Source: Andreprevotia lacus DSM 23236
GTDB taxonomy: Bacteria > Pseudomonadota > Gammaproteobacteria > Burkholderiales > Chitinibacteraceae
Assembly: GCF_900176275.1 (NCBI RefSeq)
Contig: NZ_FWXD01000011.1
Location: 1 to 64,000 of the forward strand
DNA: 64,000 nucleotides
Direction: 5' to 3'
Under the pieces are notes generated by a model that saw only the letters and a program-made list of their open reading frames with translations, ran no database searches and was not told the origin of the DNA. The position numbers and the translations under genes were made by a program. This document shows, one piece after another, positions 56,588 through 64,000 of the stretch (within the stretch, counting starts at the first letter, position 1; every line of letters starts with the position of its first letter).

Positions 56588-57076
56588 ATGATGCCTGCTT
56601 GCCCGATGACCGATGAAGAGGTCCATGTCCTCCACGCCTTGCTGCAAGCACAACCTGTAGCTGCAGTGGCTACGTTGCACGCTGGTTTGCCTGCTGTATC
56701 CATGGCGCCGTTTGCCGTGTGCGGGACTGCATGGGTGGTGCATGTGAGCCGGCTGGCATCGCATACGCAGGATATGTTGCAGCAGCCGGTGGCGGGGCTG
56801 CTTGTAACAGCACCGGCCAGCATGGCCGATACGCCGCTGGCCTTGCCGCGCTTGAGCCTGCAGGGCAAGGTTGTGGTGTGCGGGCCCGGGCATCCGCGCC
56901 ATGCAGAAGCACGCAACGCGTACCTGGCACGGTTGCCCGAGAGCGAAGCACTGTTTTCATTCAGTGATTTCATGCTGATGTTGATCGAACCGGATAGCGC
57001 CCGTTTCATCGCCGGTTTTGGCCGGGCCATGAACCTGTCGTCCGCGCAACTGGCTGAGGTGTTGCGGCGGGTTTGA
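56588..57076 (+). CDS. Pyridoxamine 5'-phosphate oxidase-like FMN-binding protein
   Basis: A 162-aa split-barrel protein: AAVATLHAGLPAVSMAPFAV, HVSRLASHTQDMLQQPVAGLLV, LPRLSLQGKV and the C-terminal FIAGFGRAMNLSSAQL, which recalls the HugZ/heme-utilisation FMN group (PNPOx fold). Start ATG 56588 has a weak ribosome site. Whether it binds flavin or heme cannot be decided. Divergent from the GAF-GGDEF gene. Confidence 0.75.
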   Translation: MMPACPMTDEEVHVLHALLQAQPVAAVATLHAGLPAVSMAPFAVCGTAWVVHVSRLASHTQDMLQQPVAGLLVTAPASMADTPLALPRLSLQGKVVVCGPGHPRHAEARNAYLARLPESEALFSFSDFMLMLIEPDSARFIAGFGRAMNLSSAQLAEVLRRV

Positions 57077-57102
57077 TAGGGCGCTGCCGCATCTGTCCGC
57101 AA

Positions 57103-57133
57103 GTGCCGGGCAGCCTGTGTGGTAGCCCGGCAC
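57103..57133. terminator. GC-rich hairpin between convergent genes
   Basis: GTGCCGGGC and GCCCGGCAC, a perfect 9-bp stem with a 13-nt loop, between the stops of the FMN-binding gene and the secreted-protein gene. No T run, so termination strength is doubtful. Confidence 0.4.
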
Positions 57134-57140
57134 GGCGGCG

Positions 57141-58223
57141 TCAGCGGCAAACGCTACCCAGTTTGTTTAGCATCGTGCTCAGGTCGGCCTTGTTGTCATA
57201 GCCGGCCGGCACGTGGCCAGTGGCCCAGCCCATGCGGCGCATGTCGTCCAGATACTGGTTGCTCAGATAGGTTTCGCTGAACGTGGTGCCATCGAAATAG
57301 AAGTTGAACAGGTGGGCCGGGTCCAGCGCCCATTCGCCGCGATAGCTGGTGCCGTCGTTGTCGTCGTCCCAGCCCCACGGTGCGTGGGCCGAGTCGGTGG
57401 TGCAGATTTTGGCGCCCGAACCGCAACCGCCGCCACCATCGCCACGGAAAGTACCCCAAGTGGCAAAGGTAGTGCCCTTACCACTGATCTGGGCATCGGC
57501 CAGCGCGTGAGTCCACATGCCGCCGGACTGGAAGATGTTGATCAGGCGGTAGGGCACGTGCCGGTCATTGCCCGAGGTCGGGATGCCGCCATCGCCCTGC
57601 GTGGGATAGTAAATCACGCCGTCCTGATTGCCGGCGCCGGTAAAGTCGGTGATGTAGGGCCAGGCCTTCACACCGTGGCCCTTGGATTGGGCGGCGGTCT
57701 TGGGGCGCAGCGTGCCGTTATCATTCTCGAACGACAGCGTGCCGTCTATGGTTTCGTGGCCGTTGAGCAGCGGGCTGCCCGCCGGAGTGTAGGCATAGAA
57801 GTCGGTATGGAAGATGGTGAGCATGCCATCGACCTTGCCGTAGCTGCTGCCATCCTTGCGCACGGCCAGCAATACGCCTTCCAGATCGTTCTCGTGCTCG
57901 CCGTCAAAAATGGTGTCCGACCAGTCGCGCGGGTGGAAGAAGGAATAATTGATGAACCAGTGGCTGCAGCTTTCCACCACGGAGTAATACATCGCCGCCT
58001 TGAGCGGGTAACGCGTGCGGTTATCCCAGTTGTTGATGCCGCTCCAGTCGCCATCATAATCAACCGCAGTCAGGTAGTCGGACGCAAAGTCGCTGCTGTC
58101 GGTGTCCTGATAGTGTACCGGCGCCCAGCGGTAGGCGAGTTCATCCAGCGTGGCGGCGCCAGCGGCAGTGCTCAAGGCCAGCAGTGTTGCGGCCAGCAAG
58201 AGGGTGGGCTTGCGGTTGTTCAT
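57141..58223 (-). CDS. Secreted protein, possible NPP1/VPS62-like
   Basis: A 360-aa exported protein with signal peptide MNNRKPTLLLAATLLALSTAAGA. The mature part is rich in Asp, Gly, Trp and Tyr. GEHENDLEGVLL recalls the GHRHDWE heptad of necrosis-inducing NPP1-like proteins and the VPS62 family, but is not identical. Several Cys (GGGGCGSGAKICTT and a terminal SVCR) could form disulfides. GGAG six nt before ATG 58223. Function unknown; extracellular toxin-like or carbohydrate-related roles are speculation. Confidence 0.55.
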   Translation of the reverse strand: MNNRKPTLLLAATLLALSTAAGAATLDELAYRWAPVHYQDTDSSDFASDYLTAVDYDGDWSGINNWDNRTRYPLKAAMYYSVVESCSHWFINYSFFHPRDWSDTIFDGEHENDLEGVLLAVRKDGSSYGKVDGMLTIFHTDFYAYTPAGSPLLNGHETIDGTLSFENDNGTLRPKTAAQSKGHGVKAWPYITDFTGAGNQDGVIYYPTQGDGGIPTSGNDRHVPYRLINIFQSGGMWTHALADAQISGKGTTFATWGTFRGDGGGGCGSGAKICTTDSAHAPWGWDDDNDGTSYRGEWALDPAHLFNFYFDGTTFSETYLSNQYLDDMRRMGWATGHVPAGYDNKADLSTMLNKLGSVCR

Positions 58224-58346
58224 GGTTGCTCCGGGTCGGGGTTGAAAGCACCCGGAGGCTAAAGAGCGGCCATTACATTGGCATGAGGGCTTTTCTAAGG
58301 TTTTTTGACGGCGCTTTCAATGGCTGTGCCTCATGCCAGAAATGGC

Positions 58347-58374
58347 CAAAAAAAACCGCCGGGCAAGCCGGCGG
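58347..58374 (-). terminator. Terminator of the 5'-nucleotidase gene
   Basis: On the minus strand CCGCCGG-CTTGC-CCGGCGG is followed by eight T. It lies 32 nt beyond the stop codon of the metallophosphatase gene. Confidence 0.88.
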
Positions 58375-58405
58375 CAAACAGAGCGAGCAATCGGTTGTGC
58401 AGGCG

Positions 58406-60133
58406 TTACTTGGTCTTGGTCACGCGGTTGAGCGTGGGCACGGCCAGCGGTGAACGGGCCTTGATGTAGGCTTCCAGCGCGTCGATATCCTGCGCCCCCC
58501 CCAGTACGTTCTGGCCCTGGATCAGCACGGTGAAGTTGTCGCCGCCGGTGGCCATGAAGTTGTTCACGGTGATGCGGTAGGTGGCTGTCGGCGCAATCAG
58601 CACGCCGTTCAGCTTGATGCTGTTGGCGTCCACCTTCTGGCCGCCCGGTTTGCTGCTGTCCCAGCTGTAGGTAAAGCCGGCCGACGATTGCAGCACGCGG
58701 TCATACGGCTGGTTGTTGCTGTAGCCGGCAAACTGTTGCTCCAGCAGCTCCTTGATTTGTGCGCCGGTCACTGTCAGCGTCACCAGGCTGTTGCCGAAGG
58801 GCTGGGTGGTGAACAGCAGGCCGTAGGTGACGTTGCCGCTGGCATCCGGGGTGAGGTCGGCACGCACGCCGCCCGGGTTCATGAAGGCGATCTGCGCAGC
58901 GCCCAGCTTGGCATCGCTGGTGGCGGCCAGTTGGGCATCGGCAATCACGTCGCCCAGCAGCGATTCGCCGGCCGGGTTGACGGCCTTGGTGAGGGTGCCG
59001 CCGATTTTGCCGACGATGCGGTTTTCCAGCGGCTTCACCATGGCGTCGTACTTGTTGATCAGGTCGGTCTGCACCGCATCGCGTGCGACGTCATTGGTCA
59101 CCACCACGTTGTTGGCGCTGCTCTTGATCACGTCGCGCGTAACCGGGTCGAGCTTGAGGTCGATTTCCGAAATCATGCGGCCATACTGGTTGGCGCTTGT
59201 CACCAGCTTGCCGTTGATCTGGCAGTTGTACGACTGGTGCGTGTGGCCGCTCACCACCACGTCGATGGCCTTGTCCATGCGGTTGACGATATCGACGATG
59301 GCGCCAGAAATGCCCTTGCACTCGTTGAACTGGCCGGTTTGCATGCCGCCTTCGTGCAGCAGCACCACGATGGCCTCGATGCCTTGTGCTTTCAGCTCGG
59401 GCACCAGCTTGTTGGCGGTGTCGGCTTCGTCAAGAAACTTCAGGCCGGCCACGCCCGACGGGGTGACGATGCTGGGGGTGCCCTTCAGTGTCATGCCGAT
59501 GAAGGCCACCTTGATGCCGTTGAAGGTCTTGATGTTGTAGGCCGGGAACAGCGTCTTGCCGGTTTTTTCATCCACCACGTTGGCGGCGAGGAACTTGAAC
59601 TTGGCACCGCTGAAGCTGGCTTTGCCCACGCAGCCATCGGTCTTGTGGCAACCGCCGTTCTGCATGCGCAGCAGCTCTTCGCTGCCTTCGTCGAATTCGT
59701 GGTTGCCCACGGCGTTCAGATCGAGGCCCAGTTCGTTCATGGCCTCGACGGTCGGCTCGTCATGGAACAATGCGGACAGCAGCGGACTGGCACCGATCAG
59801 GTCGCCGGCTGATACCACCACGTTGTTGGGGTTCTTGGCGCGCAGCGTCTTGATCCAGGTCGCCATGTATTCGATGCCGCCAGCCTTGACCGAGACGGTC
59901 TTGCTGGCATCGGTCGGGTCCGGCACGGTGACCGAGCCACCCGGCTTGAGGTTGCCGTGAAAGTCGTTGAACGAGAGCAGCTTGACCTCGACGGGCGCCG
60001 ACGCCGGTTGCGGCGTGGGCGTGGCCTTGGTGGAAGGATTGCTGCTGGTATCGTCGCTGCTGCTGCCACCGCAGGCAGCCAGCGCGGCGGTAGTCAGCAC
60101 TGCAGAAAGAGCAAGAAGTCGGAAGCGAGTCAT
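58406..60133 (-). CDS. 5'-nucleotidase/UshA-family lipoprotein
   Basis: A 575-aa bimetallic phosphoesterase. Lipobox TAALAACGG predicts a lipoprotein. Metallophosphoesterase motifs: LLSFNDFHGN, SAGDLIG, LNAVGNHEFDEG, VLLHEGG, VVVSGHTHQSY; then the C-terminal 5'-nucleotidase substrate domain with NPGGVRADL and NFMATGGDNFTVL. Expected in the periplasm or at the cell surface, hydrolysing nucleotides. Resembles UshA and surface nucleotidases; the exact substrate is not set by sequence. Confidence 0.93.
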   Translation of the reverse strand: MTRFRLLALSAVLTTAALAACGGSSSDDTSSNPSTKATPTPQPASAPVEVKLLSFNDFHGNLKPGGSVTVPDPTDASKTVSVKAGGIEYMATWIKTLRAKNPNNVVVSAGDLIGASPLLSALFHDEPTVEAMNELGLDLNAVGNHEFDEGSEELLRMQNGGCHKTDGCVGKASFSGAKFKFLAANVVDEKTGKTLFPAYNIKTFNGIKVAFIGMTLKGTPSIVTPSGVAGLKFLDEADTANKLVPELKAQGIEAIVVLLHEGGMQTGQFNECKGISGAIVDIVNRMDKAIDVVVSGHTHQSYNCQINGKLVTSANQYGRMISEIDLKLDPVTRDVIKSSANNVVVTNDVARDAVQTDLINKYDAMVKPLENRIVGKIGGTLTKAVNPAGESLLGDVIADAQLAATSDAKLGAAQIAFMNPGGVRADLTPDASGNVTYGLLFTTQPFGNSLVTLTVTGAQIKELLEQQFAGYSNNQPYDRVLQSSAGFTYSWDSSKPGGQKVDANSIKLNGVLIAPTATYRITVNNFMATGGDNFTVLIQGQNVLGGAQDIDALEAYIKARSPLAVPTLNRVTKTK

Positions 60134-60308
60134 GATGGTATGGACACGGGTTGCGAAGGACGGCTCCGATCTTGCTTACGATATATTGCATACCGATTAA
60201 GTTAATTGTTACAAGTGATGCAGGTCGATCTGCAGCTGTGGCATATGCTGGTGGGGTAGCAGAGCTGGTAAAGTCACCGCCTTGGCGATGGCCGATGTGG
60301 TGGAGAAC

Positions 60309-60701
60309 ATGGGAATGAATGGCACGCTGAGGGCCGCGCTGGGTATCGGACTGATCTTGCTGGTGGCCTTGCTGGGCGGCGTATTGACGCGGCAGCAAGG
60401 TGCCGGCGGTTACGAGAGCGGTGATTACCGCAGCTATTATTCCGACAGTGTGAGGGTGGTGTTGTATGGCACCGATTGGTGCCAGTATTGCGCCAGGGCG
60501 CGCGCCTATTTCAATGCCAAGGGCGTGGCCTGGCATGATCTGGATGTGGAAAAACAGCCGGCTGCCGCGCAGCAGTTCGAGCGACTGGGCGGCACCGGCT
60601 ACCCGGTGGTGCTGATCGGCAACCGCAAGATCAGCGGCTTCGACCCCATCGAATATGATGCGGCGCTGGCTGCGCTGCAGGCTCCGCAAGCGGCCAACTA
60701 G
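60309..60701 (+). CDS. Membrane-anchored glutaredoxin
   Basis: A 130-aa protein with an N-terminal TM helix (GIGLILLVALLGGVLT) and a glutaredoxin fold: LYGTDWCQYCARARAYF with redox CQYC, GYPVVLIGNRKISGF with the cis-Pro. Probably faces the periplasm or the cytosol depending on topology, which is not clear. Starts 60309 or 60315 are both possible. The TAG stop codon is inside the CTAG that begins the MITE-like element. Confidence 0.83.
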   Translation: MGMNGTLRAALGIGLILLVALLGGVLTRQQGAGGYESGDYRSYYSDSVRVVLYGTDWCQYCARARAYFNAKGVAWHDLDVEKQPAAAQQFERLGGTGYPVVLIGNRKISGFDPIEYDAALAALQAPQAAN

Positions 60702-60969
60702 GGCCTGTTAACACTTATTTCGCGCTTGCGCTGGGCCGCAAAGAGGTCAGCTACAAGGCACGCAACGCAGGCAATAACCGGTTATTGCCAAGGCGCGTAA
60801 CGCCGTAGATGGCCTCTTTGCGGCCCAGCCCTGCGGGTTCGGGGTATTTCGGGCGGTTCGCTGCGTTGCAAACCGCTTGCGGTACCCGTACCGCGGCGCG
60901 TTCTGCGCCTTGCGCTCCATCCCGAACTACCCCGAACGCAAGCGTGAAATAAGTGTTAACAGGCCCTAG
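60698..60969. mobile_element. Complete MITE-like element with 33-bp terminal inverted repeats and nested palindromes
   Basis: 272 bp with terminal inverted repeats 60698-60730 and 60937-60969, which match except for one base and both carry GGGCCTGTTAACACTTATTTC bounded by CTAG. Inside, two lobes: a 98-nt hairpin (arms 60731-60749 and 60810-60828) centred on the perfect 20-bp palindrome at 60770-60789, and a second lobe bounded by GTTCGGGGTA/TACCCCGAAC (60837-60846 and 60928-60937). No ORF of significant length. Target duplication may be TA or CTAG but cannot be told apart because CTAG is itself palindromic. A second, cut copy is at 1-104. Confidence 0.88.
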
Positions 60970-60973
60970 GGCA

Positions 60974-61219
60974 TCATGCCGGGGCTGAGGCCGGAATGGC
61001 CTCGAACAGGTATTCCACCCCCAGCACTCTCACGCCCTGCGGGCCGCTCTCCAGAATGCGGCGTTCGTCCGACGCGCGAGCCAGCTCGCAGCGATAGCCT
61101 TGCCCGGCTGACCATAGCGCCAGCAAAGCTTGCACGACGGCTTCGCTCCGTTGCGGCTCGACAATGAAATCGCCCCATAACTGTTCGTGATGCCAGAGGC
61201 GTATGCGGTAACGCACCAT
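60974..61219 (-). CDS. Hypothetical 81-aa protein
   Basis: A small soluble protein, rich in Trp and Arg at its N-terminus (MVRYRIRLWHHEQLWGDF). AAGGAG 7 nt before ATG 61219 is a good ribosome site. It is 45 nt downstream of the amidotransferase on the same strand, last of the yggS operon. Its stop codon lies 4 nt from the MITE-like element. No family recognised. Confidence 0.75.
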   Translation of the reverse strand: MVRYRIRLWHHEQLWGDFIVEPQRSEAVVQALLALWSAGQGYRCELARASDERRILESGPQGVRVLGVEYLFEAIPASAPA

Positions 61220-61264
61220 GCGCTTGCTCCTTTGCGTTTGAGTCGGGTGAGTGCTGCTGCATGT

Positions 61265-61990
61265 TCACCAGTCCGGATTGGGGGCCTGGTTGCCGGGCAG
61301 GGCCGCCAGCCAGTTGCTCAGTACCTGCTGTGCCAGGGTGCGCAGGCGCGGGCCGGCTTGCGCCGCAGCCTGGCGCAGGCTGGCCGGGGCGATGCCGCTG
61401 GCGCGCAGCTCGCCGGTATGGCCAATCAGCCAGCGTTCGATGTCCTGCCAATCGGTTTCCAGATGAAATTGCAGCGCCAGCGCATGGTTGTCGATGGCGA
61501 ACGCCTGGTGCGGGCAGCCGGCGCTTGCCGCCAGCAATGTGGCGCCGTGGGGCAGCGCAAACTGGTCGCCGTGCCAGTGCAGCACCGCCTCGCCCTGTAA
61601 TGGCGCCAATGGTGAGGCACTGCCGGCATGGTTCAGCTTGAGCGGGGCATAGCCGATTTCACGTTGCGGCATGGCCATGACGGGGGCCCCCAGCGCACGT
61701 GCCATCAACTGCGCGCCCAGGCAGATGCCCAGTACGGGCGCGCGCCGATGCAGCTGCTTGCGGATGAGCGCGATTTCCTGTGCCAGCCACGGATAGTCCG
61801 CCGTATCGTTGGCGCCCAGCGGGCCACCCAGCACCAACAAGAGATCGTCCGGATTGGGCAATGCCTCCGGCAAGGGCGTGATGCCGGCATCGTATTGCTG
61901 CAGCCGGTAGCCATGCGCTGGCAGCAGTTCGGCCAGCAAGCCGGGGCCTTCGAAAGCCAGATGGCGTATGATGTGTGCGGTCTTGCTCAT
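61265..61990 (-). CDS. Class I glutamine amidotransferase-like protein
   Basis: A 241-aa stand-alone GATase1 domain: VLGGPLGANDTADYPW, catalytic Cys in LGICLGAQLMARAL, and His/Glu in LQFHLETDWQ. Resembles the GMP-synthase-like amidotransferases (GuaA-type glutaminase) with no synthetase partner. GGAG before ATG 61990. Located between yggS and the 81-aa gene on one strand, so it may act in the same vitamin B6 or amino-acid process (inference). Confidence 0.88.
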   Translation of the reverse strand: MSKTAHIIRHLAFEGPGLLAELLPAHGYRLQQYDAGITPLPEALPNPDDLLLVLGGPLGANDTADYPWLAQEIALIRKQLHRRAPVLGICLGAQLMARALGAPVMAMPQREIGYAPLKLNHAGSASPLAPLQGEAVLHWHGDQFALPHGATLLAASAGCPHQAFAIDNHALALQFHLETDWQDIERWLIGHTGELRASGIAPASLRQAAAQAGPRLRTLAQQVLSNWLAALPGNQAPNPDW

Positions 61991-62033
61991 GGTCACTCCG
62001 GATGTGTGGTGAATGGGGTTGCCGTGGCCGGCG

Positions 62034-62831
62034 TCATTGCGCCAAGCCCGGCCAGAACAGCGCATCGGGCATGACACGCGGGCCGAACAGCGCTTGGCCG
62101 ATGCGGACGGTGGTGGCGCCCTCGGCAATGGCCAGCTCGAAGTCACCCGACATGCCCATCGACAGCTCATCCAGTTGCATGCCGGCCGGGGCGATTTGCT
62201 GCAGGTGGTCGCGCAAGACGCGCAGGCCGGCAAAGCACTGGCGCACGGCCGGGACATCGCGGCTGTGCAGCGCCAGCGTCATCAGGCCGCGTACGCGCAG
62301 CGCGCTGTACGGGCGCAGCGCATGCAGGAAGGCGGCAGCATCTTGCGGCGCCAGTCCGAACTTGCTGGCCTCGCCTGAGGTATTGATCTGCACCAGCACG
62401 TCCAGCCCGCGCCCGGCCTGCTGCAGCCGCTTGTCCAGCTCCAGCGCCAGCGCCAGGCTGTCCAGCGCGTGGAATTCACTGGCAAACCGCACCAGCTGGC
62501 GTGCCTTGTTGCTTTGCAGGTGGCCGATGATCGCCCAGCGCAGGCCGTCGAGATCGGCCAGCTCCCGCGCCTTGGCACTGGCTTCCTGTATGCGGTTTTC
62601 GCCAAATTCACGCAAGCCGGCTTGCCACGCCAGCCGCACCCGTTCGGCCGGCCAGGTCTTGCTGACTGGCAGCAGGCGCACACTGGCTGGAGAGCGCCCC
62701 GCCTGCAGGCAGGCAGCGGCGATGCGTGCGTTGACGTCAGCCAGGTTGGCAGCGAAGTCTTCGGGGCTGATCGCCTCGCGCCAGACGGGCTCGACCAACG
62801 GTACAGCGGGTGCCAGGGCTGGGTGGTACAC
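62034..62831 (-). CDS. PLP homeostasis protein YggS (PLPBP)
   Basis: A 265-aa cytosolic PLP-binding protein. Lys in LLPVSKTWPAERV, FGENRIQEASAKA, WAIIGHLQSNKARQL, LDVLVQINTSGEASKFG, and the phosphate-binding MGMSGDFELAIAEGATTVRIGQALFG. It buffers vitamin B6 and affects amino-acid pools. GTG start after AGGAG. Divergent from a MocR-type regulator. Confidence 0.95.
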   Translation of the reverse strand: MYHPALAPAVPLVEPVWREAISPEDFAANLADVNARIAAACLQAGRSPASVRLLPVSKTWPAERVRLAWQAGLREFGENRIQEASAKARELADLDGLRWAIIGHLQSNKARQLVRFASEFHALDSLALALELDKRLQQAGRGLDVLVQINTSGEASKFGLAPQDAAAFLHALRPYSALRVRGLMTLALHSRDVPAVRQCFAGLRVLRDHLQQIAPAGMQLDELSMGMSGDFELAIAEGATTVRIGQALFGPRVMPDALFWPGLAQ

Positions 62832-62870
62832 GGCAGAGCTCCTGCTGCGAAAACCATAGCCTGGGCGTAA

Positions 62871-62917
62871 ACTGGTCCATAAAAAACAGCCAGTTCTGCT
62901 AAATTGACTGGTCCAGT
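62871..62917. promoter_or_regulatory. Candidate MocR operator with repeated ACTGGTCCA
   Basis: ACTGGTCCA occurs at 62871-62879 and again at 62907-62915, 36 bp apart, about three helical turns plus. The second copy is also part of the palindrome ACTGGTCCAGT. MocR regulators such as PdxR bind direct repeats spaced in this manner in the divergent region. The repeats are seen; binding is inferred. Confidence 0.6.
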
Positions 62918-62933
62918 TGCAAGGAGGTCAGCC

Positions 62934-64000
62934 ATGTTGCGCCCCTGGTCGTTACGCGTGCCGTTGATGAGCCACACCGCGCAGGCGCTGCACCTGCAGT
63001 TATGCCAGCAGTTGATCGAGGACATCAGCGCAGGCCGCCTGGCCGCAGGCACGCCGCTGCCGGGTAGCCGCGAAATGGCGGCGCAACTGGGCATCAACCG
63101 TAAAACCGTGCAGCAGGCGTATGACGAGCTGGTGGCGCAAGGCTGGCTGGCGAGCCAGCCGCGCCGTGGCACTTTTGTCGCTGCGCGTTTGCCGGCCCCG
63201 GCCCCAGCGCAGCCGGGTGGCGTGCCGGCGCAGCAAGCCGAGTTTCTGCTGCATGCGCCAGTCATGCCGCTGCAGTCGTGGCAGACATCGCAACATGGCT
63301 TGTTTGCCGATGGCGAGCCGGATTCAAGGCTGATCCCTTTTGACTTGCTCGGCCGTGCCTACCGGCGTGCCTTGATCCGCAGCGCACGTGGCCGCATGCT
63401 GGGCTATGCCGATCCGCGCGGCACACCAGCGCTGCGCGAGGCATTGGCTGAAATGCTGGCCATGGAGCGCGGCCTGGCCGTCGGGCCCGAGCAGCTATGC
63501 CTGGTGCGGGGCAGCCAGATGGGCATCTTCGTGGCGGCCCGCGTGCTGGCACGACCAGGCGATGTGGTAGTGACCGAGCATTTGAGCTACCCGCCGGCCC
63601 GCGCGGCCTTTCGCGCTGCCGGCGCGCAAGTGATCAATGCAGCGCAGGATGAGGATGGCCTGTGCCCGGCAGCGCTGGCGCGGCTGTGCGAGGCTCACCC
63701 GGTGCGCGCGGTCTACCTCACGCCGCATCACCAGTTCCCCACCACGCGGCGCATGCCGCCGGCAAGGCGTTTGCAGCTGCTTGCGCTGGCCCGGCAATAC
63801 CGTTTTGCCATTGTCGAGGACGATTACGACCACGAGTTTTCCTACGACCACCGGCCCAGCCTGCCCATGGCCAGCGGCGATGGCGCGGGGCGGGTGATCT
63901 ATGTGGGCTCATTGTCCAAGGTGCTGGCCCCAGGCTTGCGCTTGGGCTATCTGGCTGCACCGGCCGACGTCATTGCGCGCTGCGCCGAAGAAATCATGCA
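62934..64000 (+). CDS. MocR-family regulator (GntR HTH plus aminotransferase domain), cut by window end
   Basis: Partial, at least 355 codons visible; the reading frame continues past 64000. N-terminal GntR-type winged HTH (about 15-78: QLIEDISAGRLAAGTPLPGS, LGINRKTVQQAYDELVAQG), a Pro/Ala linker and a fold-type I aminotransferase-like domain with LRGSQMGI-type, YLTPHHQFPT and PLP Lys in YVGSLSKVLAPGLRLGYL. AAGGAGG at 62921-62927 supports ATG 62934. PdxR-like regulators of this type respond to PLP; the adjacency to yggS fits. Confidence 0.92.
   Translation, partial: MLRPWSLRVPLMSHTAQALHLQLCQQLIEDISAGRLAAGTPLPGSREMAAQLGINRKTVQQAYDELVAQGWLASQPRRGTFVAARLPAPAPAQPGGVPAQQAEFLLHAPVMPLQSWQTSQHGLFADGEPDSRLIPFDLLGRAYRRALIRSARGRMLGYADPRGTPALREALAEMLAMERGLAVGPEQLCLVRGSQMGIFVAARVLARPGDVVVTEHLSYPPARAAFRAAGAQVINAAQDEDGLCPAALARLCEAHPVRAVYLTPHHQFPTTRRMPPARRLQLLALARQYRFAIVEDDYDHEFSYDHRPSLPMASGDGAGRVIYVGSLSKVLAPGLRLGYLAAPADVIARCAEEIM

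Noticed and set aside
1-64000. CRISPR arrays, prophage, integrase or transposase genes
   Set aside because: No regular short repeats with spacers, no phage structural genes and no transposase or integrase motifs were seen in any frame.

Overview
The window is a 64-kb piece of a GC-rich (about 60 percent) Gram-negative chromosome. The gene orders rpoE-rseA-rseB-mucD, lepA-lepB-DUF4845-rnc-era-recO and surE-pcm-nlpD-rpoS, together with dapC-dapD, nadB and a hemP-type heme locus, point to a betaproteobacterium. The order Neisseriales (Chromobacteriaceae or Chitinibacteraceae-like) is my best guess; this rests on gene order and protein flavour, not on a database search. No prophage, plasmid, rRNA, CRISPR or transposase gene was found.

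Layout. 1-104: right end of a palindromic MITE-like repeat cut by the window edge. 0.1-4.6 kb: REC-TPR response regulator and a membrane GGDEF-EAL protein. 4.9-5.1 kb: two tandem tRNA-Leu(CAG) genes with a terminator. 5.2-8.1 kb: RNase R with an unusually long Ala/Pro/Lys tail. 8.2-10.8 kb: PilZ protein, a hypothetical gene, and a SIMPL-YgfX-GNAT cluster. 10.8-12.8 kb: Fur-boxed hemP with a FecCD permease and ATPase but no local binding protein. 13-19 kb: AddB/AddA-like nuclease-helicase pair. 19-22 kb: small secreted protein, AAA ATPase and nadB. 22-32 kb: the sigma-E stress operon, then lepA to recO. 32-39 kb: STAS-like protein, a large PilZ-like protein, the darP-HAD-mog-esterase operon, pmbA and a DNA glycosylase. 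39-46 kb: MarR/aminotransferase divergon; a CRP-like protein with a fused polyferredoxin-ferredoxin-FAD reductase and a Rieske oxygenase; a DMT transporter. 46.6-50.1 kb: surE-pcm-nlpD-rpoS. 50-54.5 kb: two tandem HDOD genes, dapD and dapC. 54.5-60.7 kb: AT-rich orphan secreted gene, GAF-GGDEF cyclase, FMN-binding protein, secreted unknown, 5'-nucleotidase lipoprotein and anchored glutaredoxin. 60.7-61.0 kb: the complete MITE-like element. 61-64 kb: YggS, a class I amidotransferase and a small ORF, divergent from a MocR regulator that runs off the window.

How it fits together. Most of the window is housekeeping: envelope stress (RpoE, RseAB, MucD), stationary phase (RpoS, NlpD, SurE, Pcm), translation and protein export (LepA, LepB, Era, Rnc), lysine and NAD synthesis, and DNA repair. 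A signalling layer of c-di-GMP proteins and HDOD proteins is scattered through it. The least explained parts are the nested-palindrome element, whose two visible ends are identical and sit next to stop codons, and the CRP-like / fused redox protein / Rieske oxygenase cluster, which looks like a membrane electron-transfer chain serving an oxygenase of unknown substrate.
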